Source: Chamaelirium japonicum (taxonomy: Eukaryota; Streptophyta; Magnoliopsida; Liliales; Melanthiaceae). Taken from it: a stretch of DNA of 64,000 nucleotides. Below the pieces are notes generated by a model. The model saw nothing but the letters and a program-made list of their open reading frames with translations. It was not told where the DNA came from and searched no databases. The stretch spans positions 7,950,042-8,014,041 of the forward strand of contig OX393551.1 in the NCBI GenBank assembly GCA_947650365.1, in the 5' to 3' direction. Numbering within the stretch: position 1 is the first letter of the stretch; each line of letters starts with the position of its first letter. Position numbers and translations under genes: made by a program. This document shows positions 13,451 through 25,279 of the stretch, piece after piece.

Positions 13451-14121
13451 GTGGATGTGTGGAATTGCTTATTATTGTTAGATTTTAACTGTTTAAAGTT
13501 AACACGCCTGTGATCAACTAACTAGGAATTATTATCAATATTGCGCACAAAACGTCCAACTAGTGGTCAAACAAAATAATTGTTTATCATAGATTTAAAG
13601 CAGATATACATTTTATATCTTCAATATTTTCTTTCACTACATCTTTGTTTATTTAATGCTCTCTCTACCTATATTCTTCTCGTTAGAATTTTTTCTATAA
13701 TATTTTTATATCTATAATATATTTTCTCTATAATAATTTTCTCTCTCTACAATATGATATGTATATATATTCTTTCAGTTTTAAATTTTATCTCTTTACA
13801 ATAGTTTCTCTCTACAACATATACATTATTTACAATAGTTTCTCTTAATTATTGTTTTGCCTCCTTGCCTCAAGAACCCAAAAGAATCCAAAAGCAAAAA
13901 ATTTTACTTTTGGGTTTTGGTGATTTTCTAGTTTTGGTTTTGAAAAAACAACTTTCTAATCGGATCCCAAATGCACTAAAATCTTATATCAAAACCAGTT
14001 TGGCAAATAGAACTAGTTTTGACCCAGAACTAGGCCTTCAAAACCAATGCCAAACACACTCTTGGCTTGTTTGGTTGCTGTGTTTTCATCATGTGATTTT
14101 GAAAACCCATGTGCAAACAAT
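13451..14121. other. AT-rich spacer, no gene seen
   Basis: Low-complexity tctctacaatat-type repeats at 13640-13860, then a stretch of ordinary composition. An open frame at 13865-14125 has no recognisable domain and overlaps MITE-like DNA. Confidence 0.5.
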
Positions 14122-14308
14122 TTAGGGTTGTTTGGTTAGTAGTGTGTGACGTGTGTAAACAGATGCACACTTGCTAAATTTGTACAACTTTTGCACTTAA
14201 AACTGTGCAAATGAAGTTTCACCTAAATACATGAAACTTTAATTGCACATGTCACATGTGCAAACAGATATACTCACATCTTTTGCACAGCAACCATACA
14301 ACCCCTTA
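14122..14308. mobile_element. hAT-type MITE-like foldback
   Basis: The left end TTAGGGTTGTTTGGTTAG and the reverse complement of the right end TAAGGGGTTGTATGGTTGC form imperfect TIRs. The interior folds back (gaagtttcacc ... catgaaactt; gtaaacagat ... caaacagata). The GGTTGTTTGGTTGC-type end is common among plant hAT MITEs. I could not confirm an 8-bp target duplication. Confidence 0.5.
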
Positions 14309-14395
14309 GTGATTGCAGCGACCTAGTCAGGTTGTGTCTGCATCACTCAGCCTCCAGCTCCCTCCTTTCCTCAGAACCAAACCCCCCCTATTAGA

Positions 14396-14565
14396 TGTAG
14401 TGTGTTAGTATTCTATTAGTCCCACCTCGGTTATGGTAATGTAAAGGTGTGCGTTCTCTCTCTATATAAGGAGAGGTAGCCTTATGTAATGACAATGAGA
14501 TTGATGAGATAATACAAGGAGTTTTTCTCCTCAAACTTATTCTCTCTCCCTCTCTCTTCGTAACA
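14396..14565 (+). mobile_element. 5' LTR of a coding-poor LTR element
   Basis: About 163-170 bp ending cttcgtaaca, with a TATA-like ctatataagg at about 14462. It is followed at 14566 by TGGTATCAGAGCC. A relative of the same LTR stands alone at 26271-26432. Its first bases also recur at 19854-19874 behind a purine tract. The exact left end (14396 or 14403) is uncertain. Confidence 0.7.
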
Positions 14566-14578
14566 TGGTATCAGAGCC
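14566..14578 (+). promoter_or_regulatory. Primer binding site, initiator tRNA-Met type
   Basis: TGGTATCAGAGCC follows the LTR end cgtaaca without spacer. Confidence 0.88.
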
Positions 14579-14995
14579 AGGTTAGGGTTTCGAAGATCCC
14601 CTGGCCTCGGCCTCTTTGACGCCGTCGGCGTCGAGGAGGCCGAAAATAGTCAAAAGTTTTTTCTTCTCTCTCTGTCAAACTCTCTCCTCGGTCGGCTCTC
14701 GCCGGATCTACAGAACCGCTAGATTTGTGGAACCACCGAATCAACAGCCTCGCCGACCGGATTCCTACTCCCCTCGTCGTCGAGCACCTGTCCACCCTTC
14801 TGGTTACTGTGATCGGAGATCCCTTCCCTGCGATTGGAGATCTCCACGTGCGTAGTGTGTTCCACTTGATCTCAAGCCGGCGAACCTCTTCCTCGATGAG
14901 AATGGCGGCCGTCTCCGACCAGATTCGGCACGAAGGGCCCCTGCACCCCCATCCTGCGCGATGCCCCCTGTGCCCCCGTCTGAGCCATGCGTGCT

Positions 14996-15338
14996 TAGGG
15001 ATGGCAACGGTGCGGTTTAAGACCGTAAACAGCGGAAAACCACACCACATGGTGCGGTTTTGGTTTGCCAAAATATAAAACTGTCACGGTGCCGTGCGGT
15101 TTCGGTTTACGGTTTCGGCGTTACGGTGCGGTTTCGGTTTTGTCCAAAACCGCAAAAAACTGCACCGTTTAGACCATTATACTATTAAACCACGGTGCAC
15201 CGCACCGCATGGTGCAGTTTCGGTTTTATATATGGTACACCGTCGTGGTGCGGTGTAGTTTCGGTGTTGCGGTTCGGTGTTGTGGTGCGGTTTCGGTTTT
15301 GCCCAAAATCGCACCGAAACCGCACCGTGCTATTCCTA
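14996..15338. mobile_element. hAT-like MITE with cggtttcgg satellite-like interior
   Basis: 343 bp bounded by TAGGGATGGCAACGGTGCGG and, in reverse complement, TAGGAATAGCACGGTGCGG. It is flanked by exact 8-bp duplications tgcgtgct (14988-14995 and 15339-15346). The interior is almost entirely short direct and inverted copies of gcggtttcggtttt and its complement aaaccgcaccg. There is no coding capacity. Confidence 0.9.
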
Positions 15339-15530
15339 TGCGTGCTGGTTTTGTGCCCGCCAGCCTCACCCTTGCGCACCGTCCGGCCGACCACCACCTG
15401 CTCATGGGTGGCATTAGATCCCGGCCAGACCCACCCCCTACCGGCAGGATTTGCAGCGGGCGACCAAGGGGCATGGTCGTCCGGCCAACTACCTTCCTCA
15501 CGTGCAGTCCGCACCGGTGTGCGTTCTCTC

Positions 15531-17646
15531 TGTTAGAATTGGTGAGGTCTACGGCTCGTAAAAACCTATAGTTTAGCTATGTATGGTTGATAGTATAGGA
15601 TTGCATATTGGTACGTACTTTAGTACGTGTTTTGATTACAGAATAGAGAGCCATGGCTACATGGTAATCCTCTTGAGTGGGAGACTCAAGGGACTGGTCC
15701 CATGTAACCTAAATACGTTCGCAGCTCTGATTAGGGTTGGTCGCCCTATCAGGATAAGCTGTTGGGATGACAGAGCGTGGGTGTCTCCACCATGGTCATT
15801 ACCAGGCATAGTGTCTGTGGCCGAACGGAACCAACACGGTGCACAGATCGGTGAGTAGACACCGGTGCACTAAACCGTGTTTCTGCCTAGGGTAAAACAG
15901 TCCTAAACCCTGAGGAACCATGTCTGGTGGACTAACCAGTTGTGTGGTGCTTTGGCACACCAATGTGTGAGGATCCGGATGTAGTGATCCAAAACCACGG
16001 TGTACTGGGTTACCCGGCTGGTGTTGCATCAGCGTGTCACTCCTGCAGGCTATTCACACCCCTAACGGGAGGTGTGTTCCTTGGTCTGACCTATGTCGTA
16101 TTAAACCCTGGCCAGGTGGTCATCAGTTGAACTGGTGATGGATCCGATTACTCGGCAGAGTAATCGGAGGTACGATGTATGTGGTCAACCTGGAAGGAAC
16201 CGAGTCATATGAGCACTCGAGTCTGACGGTATTCTCCACCGCTCGAGTTGCATCATGACACCAAGTGGAGGGACATCAAGTTTACCATACTAAGCGAAGA
16301 GCAGGTTATGAGGGAGAACATAGTAAGTCCAGGGGAATTGGAGTGCAGCCTGCGTCGCACTCTGGGTGGCTACGCAGGTTAACTTGGACTCAGAGGATCG
16401 ATGGTACACTCGGGTAGTGTGTCGATCGAGTCTTAGTTGGAAGCCATTAACCCTGGTCCCTGAAGGTTCCACTTTATGGACATTGTGTACGGTTCTTATA
16501 CCATCTCCTCGAAACATATAACGTAGTTAGAGGAAGCGAGAAGTCCAAGCATACGCTCCGTGAGTGCTTTGCACTAGTGCACGGTAGATGCGTAGCTACG
16601 TGTGTGCACTAAGGGGAAACCCTAGGTTAGTACAGAGACGCATGTAACAATTCCTTGCCATAAGTGGACTTTGCCACATGGGTGCGATGCACCAGGACAT
16701 GTTGCGAGTTGACTAGTTGACTTCACTAGGGGCACCCTATGGGAACCTCAGAGAATAGTGAAATCAGTGGTGCACTTCACTTATATATGCCTTACAAAGT
16801 CTCATACATGAGGAATGACCAACTAGTGACATAAGGGCATTTTGGTCATACCATGCGTCACTATGTACTAGGGGGGCCGGCCCTAAGTGTTGAGAGACTG
16901 GTCAAGGCCGGCCCTATTAGTTTCAGGAGGTTGTTGCCTCCGATGAAAGGGCCGATCATGAGGCGCAGAAAACGGGCTGGTTTTGACCGTTTTCAAAAAC
17001 CAAGGAAAAAATAGAGATAAAGAAGAGATATATAGTGAAAAGGTTTGAATCAGTCAACCTTATCCATACCATCCCTATCCATATGGATAGGCCGGCCCTA
17101 TATAAGGAATAGGAGAGGGGGGGGGGCGAAATTATGAGGCCATGCAAGCCCTAGGGCCGGCCCAAGCCATGGGGAAACCCTAGCCGCCCCTTCTCTCTCT
17201 CTTCGCATCTCCTCTCTCGTTTCTCTCTCCCTCGCTTGCGCCATTGGATGGCGACTTGTCTTCCTCGTGTGGTGTTTCGTAGAAGGAGAAGGCTTATCGT
17301 ATGGAGGCACTCAGAGAACCATCGACAAGGTGCCGTGCATCGTGTGAGATCGGGTGAACTAGAAGGCATCTCCCGCAACCTTTTGCTGTCCAGAATCTGC
17401 ATAGAAAATTAGCGTTGTTTCTGTGATTCCGGGAGCTACAGAAGTTCAAACAAGGTAAAGCTTATTTCAAAAGTTGCGTCTCAAAGTTGGCTACCTGCAG
17501 TCCAAATTTCAGCCAAATCGGAGTTCGGAGCAGAAAGTTATGGCCATCGCACCGAAGCTATGTCAAGCAGATCCGAGCCCGTCTCCATCGATAAAGAAGA
17601 AATTTGTCGCGGTGAAAGAATCCGCACGCAGGTATGATCTCTAACA
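15531..17646 (+). other. Possible nested long LTR or non-coding element
   Basis: Starts tgttagaattggtgagg and includes ctatataagg (about 17098), a TATA-like promoter placed shortly after repeated GGCCGGCCC motifs (about 16874, 16905, 17091, 17154). A possible end is the ctctaaca at 17646. The layout suggests an LTR, but flanking duplications do not match (ctctc versus agtag) and no second copy exists in the window. A short hairpin ccgattactc/gagtaatcgg lies at about 16144-16167. Confidence 0.3.
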
Positions 17647-18417
17647 AGTAGATCTAACATAGATAGAATATGCATACATGCTAGATTGTTCTTTCGCGTT
17701 AGATTGTCGTTAGGGGTTCGCGTAGATGCCATGCTAGATTCATACACGCACGTGTAGATCGTTTCGATGAAAATTTTGATATGTAACGCACACCGCTCCC
17801 GGTCTTCGGACCTTCTCTTTGCTTCTGCTGCGGGCCTCTACCATGGATTTATTTCCAACACTCTTTAGTCACACCGGTGCCCCCTCAGTCTTCTCTCTCC
17901 GGTGCAGCAGCGACAACAGCTTAGGGAACCGGATCCAGCCATTTGCACGAGCTCCGGTCACCTGCGCGATCTGTATCGGACGACTGACTATGCACTGCCA
18001 CCGGCCGGTCCTCCTTTCTCGTGTCCGGCGACTCGCGCCGATCAATAGCCTTGCGCCATCAGATCGACAGCCCAGCAGCACGGGGGGCCAGATCTGGCAC
18101 CCCCGGCCATCCCCTCGCCACGCCGGCCTCCTCCCTGCACCCCGGTCACCGTGGAGCTCTCGTTGGATCTGCCGCTCGCTGTTGCCAGCCTCCGATCTTC
18201 TCTCTCACGCAACTCGACCGCATTTCTCTCCCGTCTCCAACTCTCTCGCTCTTGTCTCTTTCTTGATTGCTCTCCCATCAGCATCTCTCTCTCTCTTAAA
18301 CTGAATCACAGCCGTCCCATGCCCTCCCTTTCTCTCTCCTAAAATCCAGGTGATCCACAGCCGTTGGTGCCTATCTCTTATCTCTTTTTTATTTCCTTCT
18401 CTCTGTAGCTGATCATA

Positions 18418-18443
18418 GCCATCCGATTTGCATCGGATGGCTG
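18418..18443. repeat. Perfect 11-bp hairpin AGCCATCCGAT
   Basis: agccatccgat, a 4-base spacer ttgc, then atcggatggct. The same AGCCATCCGAT/ATCGGACGGCT motif lies near both ends of the TIR element at 2852-3724 (about 2910 and 3657). Confidence 0.8.
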
Positions 18444-19004
18444 TGCTTTACGATTTGCTGCACCTGTGCGTTCTCTCTCTTCTTCTAAAAACTCGGTGAT
18501 CCCCTTTTGAGTTTGAGCCCGTGACTGCACCGTGCTCTACACCCGATTCGACACGGCATGGCCTCTGTACCCGATCCGGCCCTCTTTCTCCTGGCCCTTT
18601 GCACCTAGACCGGTCCTGCCCATTATGCCTAGTGTTCGGCCTCTTTTTTCCCAGATTCGTCTACCGTCCTCTCCGGCCTGGCCCTACGTTGTGGCCCTAC
18701 GCTCGAGCTGCCACTCCTCCTCCGGCTCCAGCCCGCGCCCGTCTGACAACCCGTCTGCTGGGCTATCTGTGCCCTAACTAGCTTTGCCAACTTGCTTGCC
18801 CCTGCACTTTGTCAGCCTATCTATGCTTTGCGCTCTACCGGCCGACCTACGCCCTTGCGCTCTATCGAAATCGTCCGATCTTCTTCACTTACCGATCGAG
18901 ATCTTTTCTCTCTTTCCGATCGAGCTTCTTTCCCTCCTGTGTCTCTCTCCTTAGCCGGTTGGCTTTATCTTCTTTCTCTTTGGTCGTGTGACCCTTGGAT
19001 CTCC

Positions 19005-19408
19005 TCTCTCCGGTCACTCTTGTGCCGGCTTTCGGATCCTCTCTCTCTTCCTGGTCACACTTGTGCCGGCCTTCGGATCCTCTTTCTTTCTGGTCACTCT
19101 TGTGCCGGCTTTCGGATCGTCTCTCTCTCTGGTCACTCTTGTGCCGGCTTTCGGATCCTCTCTCTCCGGTCATACTTGTGCCGGCCTTCAGATCCTCTCT
19201 CGTTCCGGTCACTCTTGTGATGGCTTTCAGATCCTCTCTCTCTCTATCCGGTCACTTGTGTTGGCTTTCGGATCCTCTCTCTCTCTCCGATCACACTTGT
19301 GCCGGCCTTCAGATCCTCTCTTTTCGATCACTCTTGTGCTGGCTTTCGGATCCTCCCTCTCTCTCTCTTTCTCCGGTCACACTTGTGTTGGCCTTTCGAA
19401 TCCTCTCC
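19005..19408 (+). repeat. 45-bp minisatellite, about 9 copies
   Basis: The unit reads roughly ccggtcactcttgtgccggc followed by tttcggatcctctctct. Copies vary by point changes (cactctt/cacactt, gctttcgg/gccttcag) and by length of the CT run. The whole array is open in two frames, giving repeats such as VTLVPAFGSS and GHSCAGFRILS, but there is no domain. It lies inside the LARD-like element. Confidence 0.9.
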
Positions 19409-19970
19409 ATTTCCTTGGTCGTGTGACCCTTTTAGAGTTATGGCTCTACATTCTCTCATTCCTCTTTTTTTTTCTTCTTTGCCTGTGATGATTGAGATTG
19501 CCTCCTATGAAGTCTCACACATCCACACATTTTCTTAGCCGATCTCTTTTCTTTTGGCCTCCTTTATTGCCGGCTTCCATCACCGTCGGTTTCCTCCAAT
19601 CCGATCCTTAGTGATCATTACCAATTCCCTCGGTTGACCTGCTTACAGGTTGGCCGGGTTCCCCCGGTTGTCCTGTTTGCAGGTTAATCGGGTTTCCAGG
19701 ATGACTTGCTTGCAGGTCGCCCTAGCACTATCTTTCCTTTACCGCATACAAAAAAGGGTTATTTGATGTTTTTTTTTCTTTCTATCTTATTTCTTTTATT
19801 AAGTAAATTGATGTCGGTTTATACCTTACATCAGTTTGACGGGGGGTATTAGGTGTAGTGTGTTAATATTCTATAGTAAAAACCCCGTGCCCAACGGCAC
19901 GAAAAATATTTCGAGGACGACGAAAATATTTTGAGGGCGGTAATATTTTGAGGGTGTCAATAATAATTAA

Positions 19971-20347
19971 AGGCAAGGTAGCCTACTCCATGGGTTAAAT
20001 GGATGCCATGTGGCACTTTTTAACCGGAGTTAAGACTTTGTCAACTTAGGTTCATCCCTCCCAACAATTGTCAAGAAAAAAATTTGAGAAAAACACATGC
20101 CAAGTGGCATTTTTAGCATGCAAAAAAAAAATGTTTTTACGATGCACAGTTTATCGTTAATTTTGTAACAACTTGATCGGGTTGATTTAGATTTTTTTTC
20201 TTTGGATTTTTTTTTCATAATCCTAATCTATCCATTTTGGATTGACCATACATCAACAAAATACCCGATTAAAAAGTGTCATGTATCGTCTATTTAAGAC
20301 ATGGAGTAGGTAAGTAGCCTACTCCATGGTGTAGGCTACCCTTTCCC
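19971..20347. mobile_element. Mutator-like MITE, 377 bp
   Basis: Exact 10-bp direct repeats taataattaa flank it (19961-19970 and 20348-20357). Ends are AGGCAAGGTAGCCTACTCCAT and, in reverse complement, GGGAAAGGGTAGCCTACACCAT, an imperfect TIR of about 20 bp. A 9-10 bp duplication and GGGAAA-type end fit Mutator-like elements. The interior is AT-rich and non-coding. A second GTAGCCTACTCCAT copy lies just inside the right TIR. Confidence 0.7.
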
Positions 20348-20578
20348 TAATAATTAATGGTCGGCGATATTATTTCGAGAGAGAGGGGGGGGGGGGGGTC
20401 ATAATATTTCGAAGGTGGCAACGGAACATTTCGAGAACGATAACAATATTATTAGGGGAGTCAATAATTCGAGGGTGGCAACATAATCTTGACGGCTGTC
20501 CACCCCATTTAGTCCGACCGCCATGCAAACTAACGATTGTGGTGAGGTTTTAACTCAAAACCTCCCTCCCTCCAGAGT

Positions 20579-20622
<44 letters not shown>
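20579..20622. repeat. (CT)n microsatellite
   Basis: About 44 bp of CT. This tract and the following block (ggaggggacaaccctaaga...) are paired with a second CT tract at 20802-20880 followed by the same ggaggggacaacccctaa block, so the two form a diverged direct duplication of about 250 bp. Confidence 0.9.
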
Positions 20623-20624
<2 letters not shown>

Positions 20625-20801
20625 CCTTGTCGGAGGGGACAACCCTAAGACGACCTGACAAAAGGCCTCATCCATGCTGTGGTGGCATTTGACGGTTGTC
20701 GATTATTTTCAACCTCGACCGGCATGCAAACGAATGACTGTGAGGGTATAACCTGAAGACGACCTGATCCAAAGCCTTACCTATGCTCAGTGGCATTCAA
20801 C

Positions 20802-20880
<79 letters not shown>
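20802..20880. repeat. (CT)n microsatellite
   Basis: About 78 bp of CT, the second member of the duplicated CT-plus-flank unit. Confidence 0.95.
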
Positions 20881-20881
<1 letters not shown>

Positions 20882-21419
20882 ACCGGAGGGGACAACCCCT
20901 AAACGAACCGACCCAAATCCTCACCCATGTGGGGCAAGATCCCCATCAGTATCCTTAGATTACCCTTCCTATTCAGCCACTCCACCAGCGAAGCACGGGA
21001 AAGAAAATAGATGGCTGTGATCGCAATTCTTTCACAGCGCGGTGATAATGCTCATGTTTTTTCGGCACTTAAACAGGACGACAAAATTGGTTTTGTGGCA
21101 TTAACAAATATCTCTCTCTTATATGCAACTTTGATACATATAAAGGCATTAACAACGTTCACAAAGTTATAGATATGTAGTGGTCATGAACTTTTATCAT
21201 CATAAGTTGACAAAACTGTAGACATCCAAATTAGACATTAACAAATCACTTTTAACATTCATTGGGATAAAAAGACATGAGTAATATTATAGCCATCGAG
21301 TACTTTAATTTAGTAAAATGAAAGGATACTTGTTGCTAAAGGTTATTCTTAAAATCAAATGGTAAACAGGTACATCTTGAAACAAAAGCATTCACAATCG
21401 ACAGTGCCATCGATTTTCG

Positions 21420-21487
21420 GTACCGAAAATCTCTCTCCTATCTAAATCTAAATGTACCGAAAATCTCTCTCCTATCTAAATCTAAAT
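21420..21487. repeat. 34-bp tandem duplication
   Basis: gtaccgaaaatctctctcct plus atctaaatctaaat occurs twice head to tail. It lies between two diverged copies of a longer block (about 21140-21240 and 21495-21590, both with gtggtcat(g)aacttttatca). Confidence 0.9.
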
Positions 21488-21599
21488 CGCACGAAGGCAT
21501 TCACAAAGTTCACAAAATTACATATACGGTGGTCATAAACTTTTATCAATATAAGTTGATAAGCTGTAGCCATCCAAGTTGCAACAAACTTATTTTTTC

Positions 21600-23620
21600 A
21601 TTACTTAGGCAAACATAAATGGTTCTTAAAATCAAATAACAAATATATAATCTTCTTTTTTCGGGTACAAATAGTAAACATATAAAAACTAAGTCTACAT
21701 GCATCTCATGTTATAGCTTCAAAGAATTTGCAGCACTTAGACCAAATATCGGATCACCATCGGTTTACCTCCTATTTCATTTGCTCTCATACCATCACTC
21801 CCCTCTTGCATAAACTGAGGAATGGTGGAGGTTCGAAGCAGCACATAGTGGAAGGTAGATAGGTAATCACGTTGTACCAAAAAAAAAAAAAAGATAGGTA
21901 TTCACGCATGACGGACGATGCAGCTATAGTCTTTTCCTTGAATGCTGCTAAACTTTGTGAAGGCGTTAACTTCATGGTGGAGCCCATGTCATTGTTGTCA
22001 CTACTGAAACATGAGAATCAAATAAAAAAAAATCTCAAAGCTAGAGCAACAAATAATCTGATAAGCAAAATCTTGATACCACTACAGAGCTTGGCAACTC
22101 ACAATGCTACTCTAGAGATGGATGAAGAAACTTTTGGGAGTTTGGAGGCCTTTATATATTAAAGGGAAGAGAGATGATGGGCAAAACCTACAAAAGAATG
22201 TGGCACAAAAAAGGTCATACTACAGTTAAGTTGAAAGAACTATCAGAAATTGGCCAAGATTTCATTAAGAAATATATTATTGAAACCATCACCAACACGT
22301 CAAATACTCTATTTTGATCAAAAACCCAATAAGAAATTAACAATGTCATGCAACAAAAAAATACTGCCTAAAAAAAAACAAATTGATTGGGGTTCTCTTT
22401 TGATTAGAAAAAAAAATATCGGATCACCTAAAAGATGGAATTTACCACTATTTTAAGTAAACTTTTACAACATTATCTCAGCATCGAACAACATAACTAT
22501 AACATTTGAGGGCATATTTTTATTTCCGAAAAAGAAAAAAAACTATAACAAAGTTCCATTTGAATTTCAAGTAATAAAATACAAATGAACAAAAAAGAAT
22601 GCTCACAATCCATATATTTTCAACTCTCACCCGAGGAGGACCCCGCATGTCACCGCCTCTCTTCCTCTCACTCGAGCTTCCTAAATATTTTAAAAAAATA
22701 AAATAGTGAGATAATGTGAGGGAGTTTCAAATGCAACATGGTTGATAGCGAGAGGAACGAAGGAAACCAAACAGAAAAGGGATGAAAATGAACAAAAAAA
22801 TGCTAAAACTGATCCCAACAACTTGGCCCACCCATCATATGGCCTCAGGCAGCATTGGTGGGCCATTATCTAAAGGTTTTCTAGAACTAACTTGCGATTG
22901 GCTTCACTTCTTTATTGCTGCTCCATCGTGGAATGCTTCATGGACGGGGAGGGGCTGTTGAAGCTAATTGGCTACTCTTTCCATTTTGTTCACGGTTGGA
23001 AAAAATCAGCAAAATAATGGATTACGACATGAGAATTTAAGTTCTTAAGACATCATCCCCGTGCCATCCGATCCCTTGCCTCCATCGATCTCCACGGTTA
23101 GAGACTTTTAAGATATGCCCCATAAACTTTTTAAATTCATAGGAATTTTAGTAAATTTTTACACCCGCCTTAGTCAACTTTCAGTACAAACAAAACTATA
23201 CCATGCAGTTAATAGTTTATCAATCCTAGAGTACTGCATAGATCAAGAATTGCACTTGTCTTTAAGATACGTTGTATAAGGGCTAATGCAAAACAATACT
23301 TATGCGTTCGAAGTCGAATTCATCCATGAAAAAAAGAAAAAAAAATCAAATTTGGAAGCATTATGTTAAATATGCACATAGTAAAGTAAAACACAAAAAC
23401 CTGAATAATAGAGTTTGAGTATGTAGGTTGTCTATAGGAGAGTTGGTTGTAAAAGATACCTGAAATCAGATATTGTCAGTTATGCTTTGTTTGTATTGTA
23501 TGCTATGCTTTTAGTCGCACACAAATCTTAGAGTTGTGTATTCTCGGCTATGCTTTGTTTGTGTTCAGGATTCAAACCAAAATCGGATAATGCAAAAACG
23601 TTAAATTAGGTAAAAGAAAA
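21600..23620. other. AT-rich stretch without recognised gene
   Basis: Several open frames of 60-96 codons are present (for example 21872-22162), but I see no domain. If the gene with exons at 23636-24656 is real, this is where its later minus-strand exons would lie, though I could not find a convincing one. Confidence 0.4.
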
Positions 23621-23635
23621 GTAATTTTTACTTAC

Positions 23636-24656
23636 TTTCCAGCAGACAGTCTGAGAGTAGCAGCTAAACAAAAGTTATCCTTAGCACCTGGAACAACAAT
23701 GGGGATGGTATTGTAGTCCATAGATAATTCCGGCTCACTCATATTTCCCTCTCTTCCTGCTGAAATGCAGATTCATTCCAGTCAAAAAAAAAAAAAACAG
23801 TAGGCAAAGAAGGAATGAAAAAACAAAAAAATAAAACCGCAAAAAAGAAACCGTAGAAAGAGAAGAAGCATGCTCCAAGCCGATCACCAAGAGCCGCTTT
23901 CAAACATATTATAGCATGATCAACTAATGAAAAAAATGCTATCAAACCAAACATAATTCGTATATATTTGAGCATGATCAATGAATTAAGCAATAGATCA
24001 TTTTTGAATGAACAGGTCTTCGTTCTTCAACAATCAAATCAAACAAAATCTATATAGCATCAAGATCAGAATTCGACGATTTTAGAAGCCAAACCATTGA
24101 TCTGCTAACTTCCAACTGCATTCCTTTAAATCCACACATCACATAAAATAGCTAATCATGGAAATTATCGAAGCATATAAAAAAATAATAAACCACAAAA
24201 ATTCATATGCTATTAGGCATGTAAATAAAAGAGGCATGCAAACAAATTCATATGCTATCAGGCATGTAAATAAAAAATATCAATTGATAGGCTTTGATTG
24301 TTGATCAAACGCTAGTGAATGATAAATAGCAATTTTGAATCATTCAGCTCACTTGATTATGGTTGGTCGACGACAATGCTGCAATCATGCAATGTTAACA
24401 TGCATCGGTGACTAAACTTTCTTCCTTCTCTGCAAAAGACCCTTGAAATTAATTAATAAACAAAGAACAAAAACCCCACCCAATCTACAATAGAGAGAGT
24501 ACATGGAGAATTTAATACAAAACCCAAACGAAGAAATATGGCAAATTAAACTAAGAGGTTGAGATACAGAGAGCGCATTGGAATGGATGAAGCATACAAA
24601 TTTCAGAGAGTGATGGGAAGGAGGGGGTTTTTGCATGTCTTACTTGGTGACCCCAT
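23636..24656 (-). CDS. Two candidate 5' exons of an unrecognised gene
   Basis: On the minus strand an ATG at 24656 opens a 13-base exon (MGSP) ending at 24644 before gtaaga. The next exon begins after tttcag at 23759, runs to 23636, and ends before gtaagt. Joined, they keep one frame of 45 codons beginning MGSPTGREGNMSEPELS and including NTIPIVVPGAKDNFCL and AATLRLSAGK. Both donors and the acceptor fit plant consensus and the joint has no stop, which is unlikely by chance but not proof. GC-rich DNA at 25400-25750, with its own donor-like ctg/gtgagg, could be the 5' leader exon. I do not recognise the protein, and no third exon was found. Confidence 0.4.
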
Positions 24657-25279
24657 CTTTGGGAAAAAAAGAGCAGCAAGTCATCTCACATTCCATTATC
24701 TTGATTAGAAATCTCAATTAAAAATCCTGAACCTGTGAAAATGAACACATATTAAAAACCTGGGTCTTTTGAGAAATGATCTGACCTTCAACTTGATAAC
24801 CAGACAAAAGATACTCTTTCCATTCCCTGAAAAATGTGAGATCTCTTTGTTTCCACCTACAACCACTTGAGCCTGCTATTAACGTCGCATAGGAGATGCT
24901 ACATCGACGAAGAGGAAACAGGAAATTGAAAGTTCCACAACTAAAACCTGATCCAAAAAATTAAAGGCATGGATCACTTTTGATACCTGCAAGACAAAAG
25001 TTATTTGAAACCCAGGCAGGGATAGAAATCAGCAAGGCAAAAAAGAAAAAAAAAAGTTGAGCTCATAACTTAGAAATAGAAATCAGGGATTTGAAACTTG
25101 ATTGTTCATTAAAATCTCACCACTGATGTTTAGGGATATAAATCAGACAAAAAAGAAATGGGACTTTTGAGATCACAAAAAAACTGAAATATAAATAAAA
25201 CTACTAGAACCCGATTTTTCACATAATCAAGAATTGGAAATAAAATCAGTAAGGAATTTTATTTTGAAACTTTTGATAA

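Larger units (their letters stand above)
14396..19874 (+). mobile_element. Non-autonomous LTR element (LARD-like), 3' LTR truncated
   Basis: A 5' LTR and tRNA-iMet primer site are followed by about 5.3 kb without any gag or pol homology. A purine tract, gacggggggtatt, at about 19838 precedes the first 20 bp of a second LTR (tgtagtgtgttaatattcta). The second LTR then breaks off into unrelated DNA. The interior carries the hAT element 14996-15338, a GC-rich block with GGCCGGCCC motifs (about 16870-17170) and a 45-bp minisatellite. Some of it, such as 15531-17646, could be another element inserted within. Confidence 0.5.

Noticed and set aside
15531-17646. Confident solo-LTR call
   Set aside because: Ends are plausible but flanking 5-mers do not match and there is no second copy here; kept only as a low-confidence entry.
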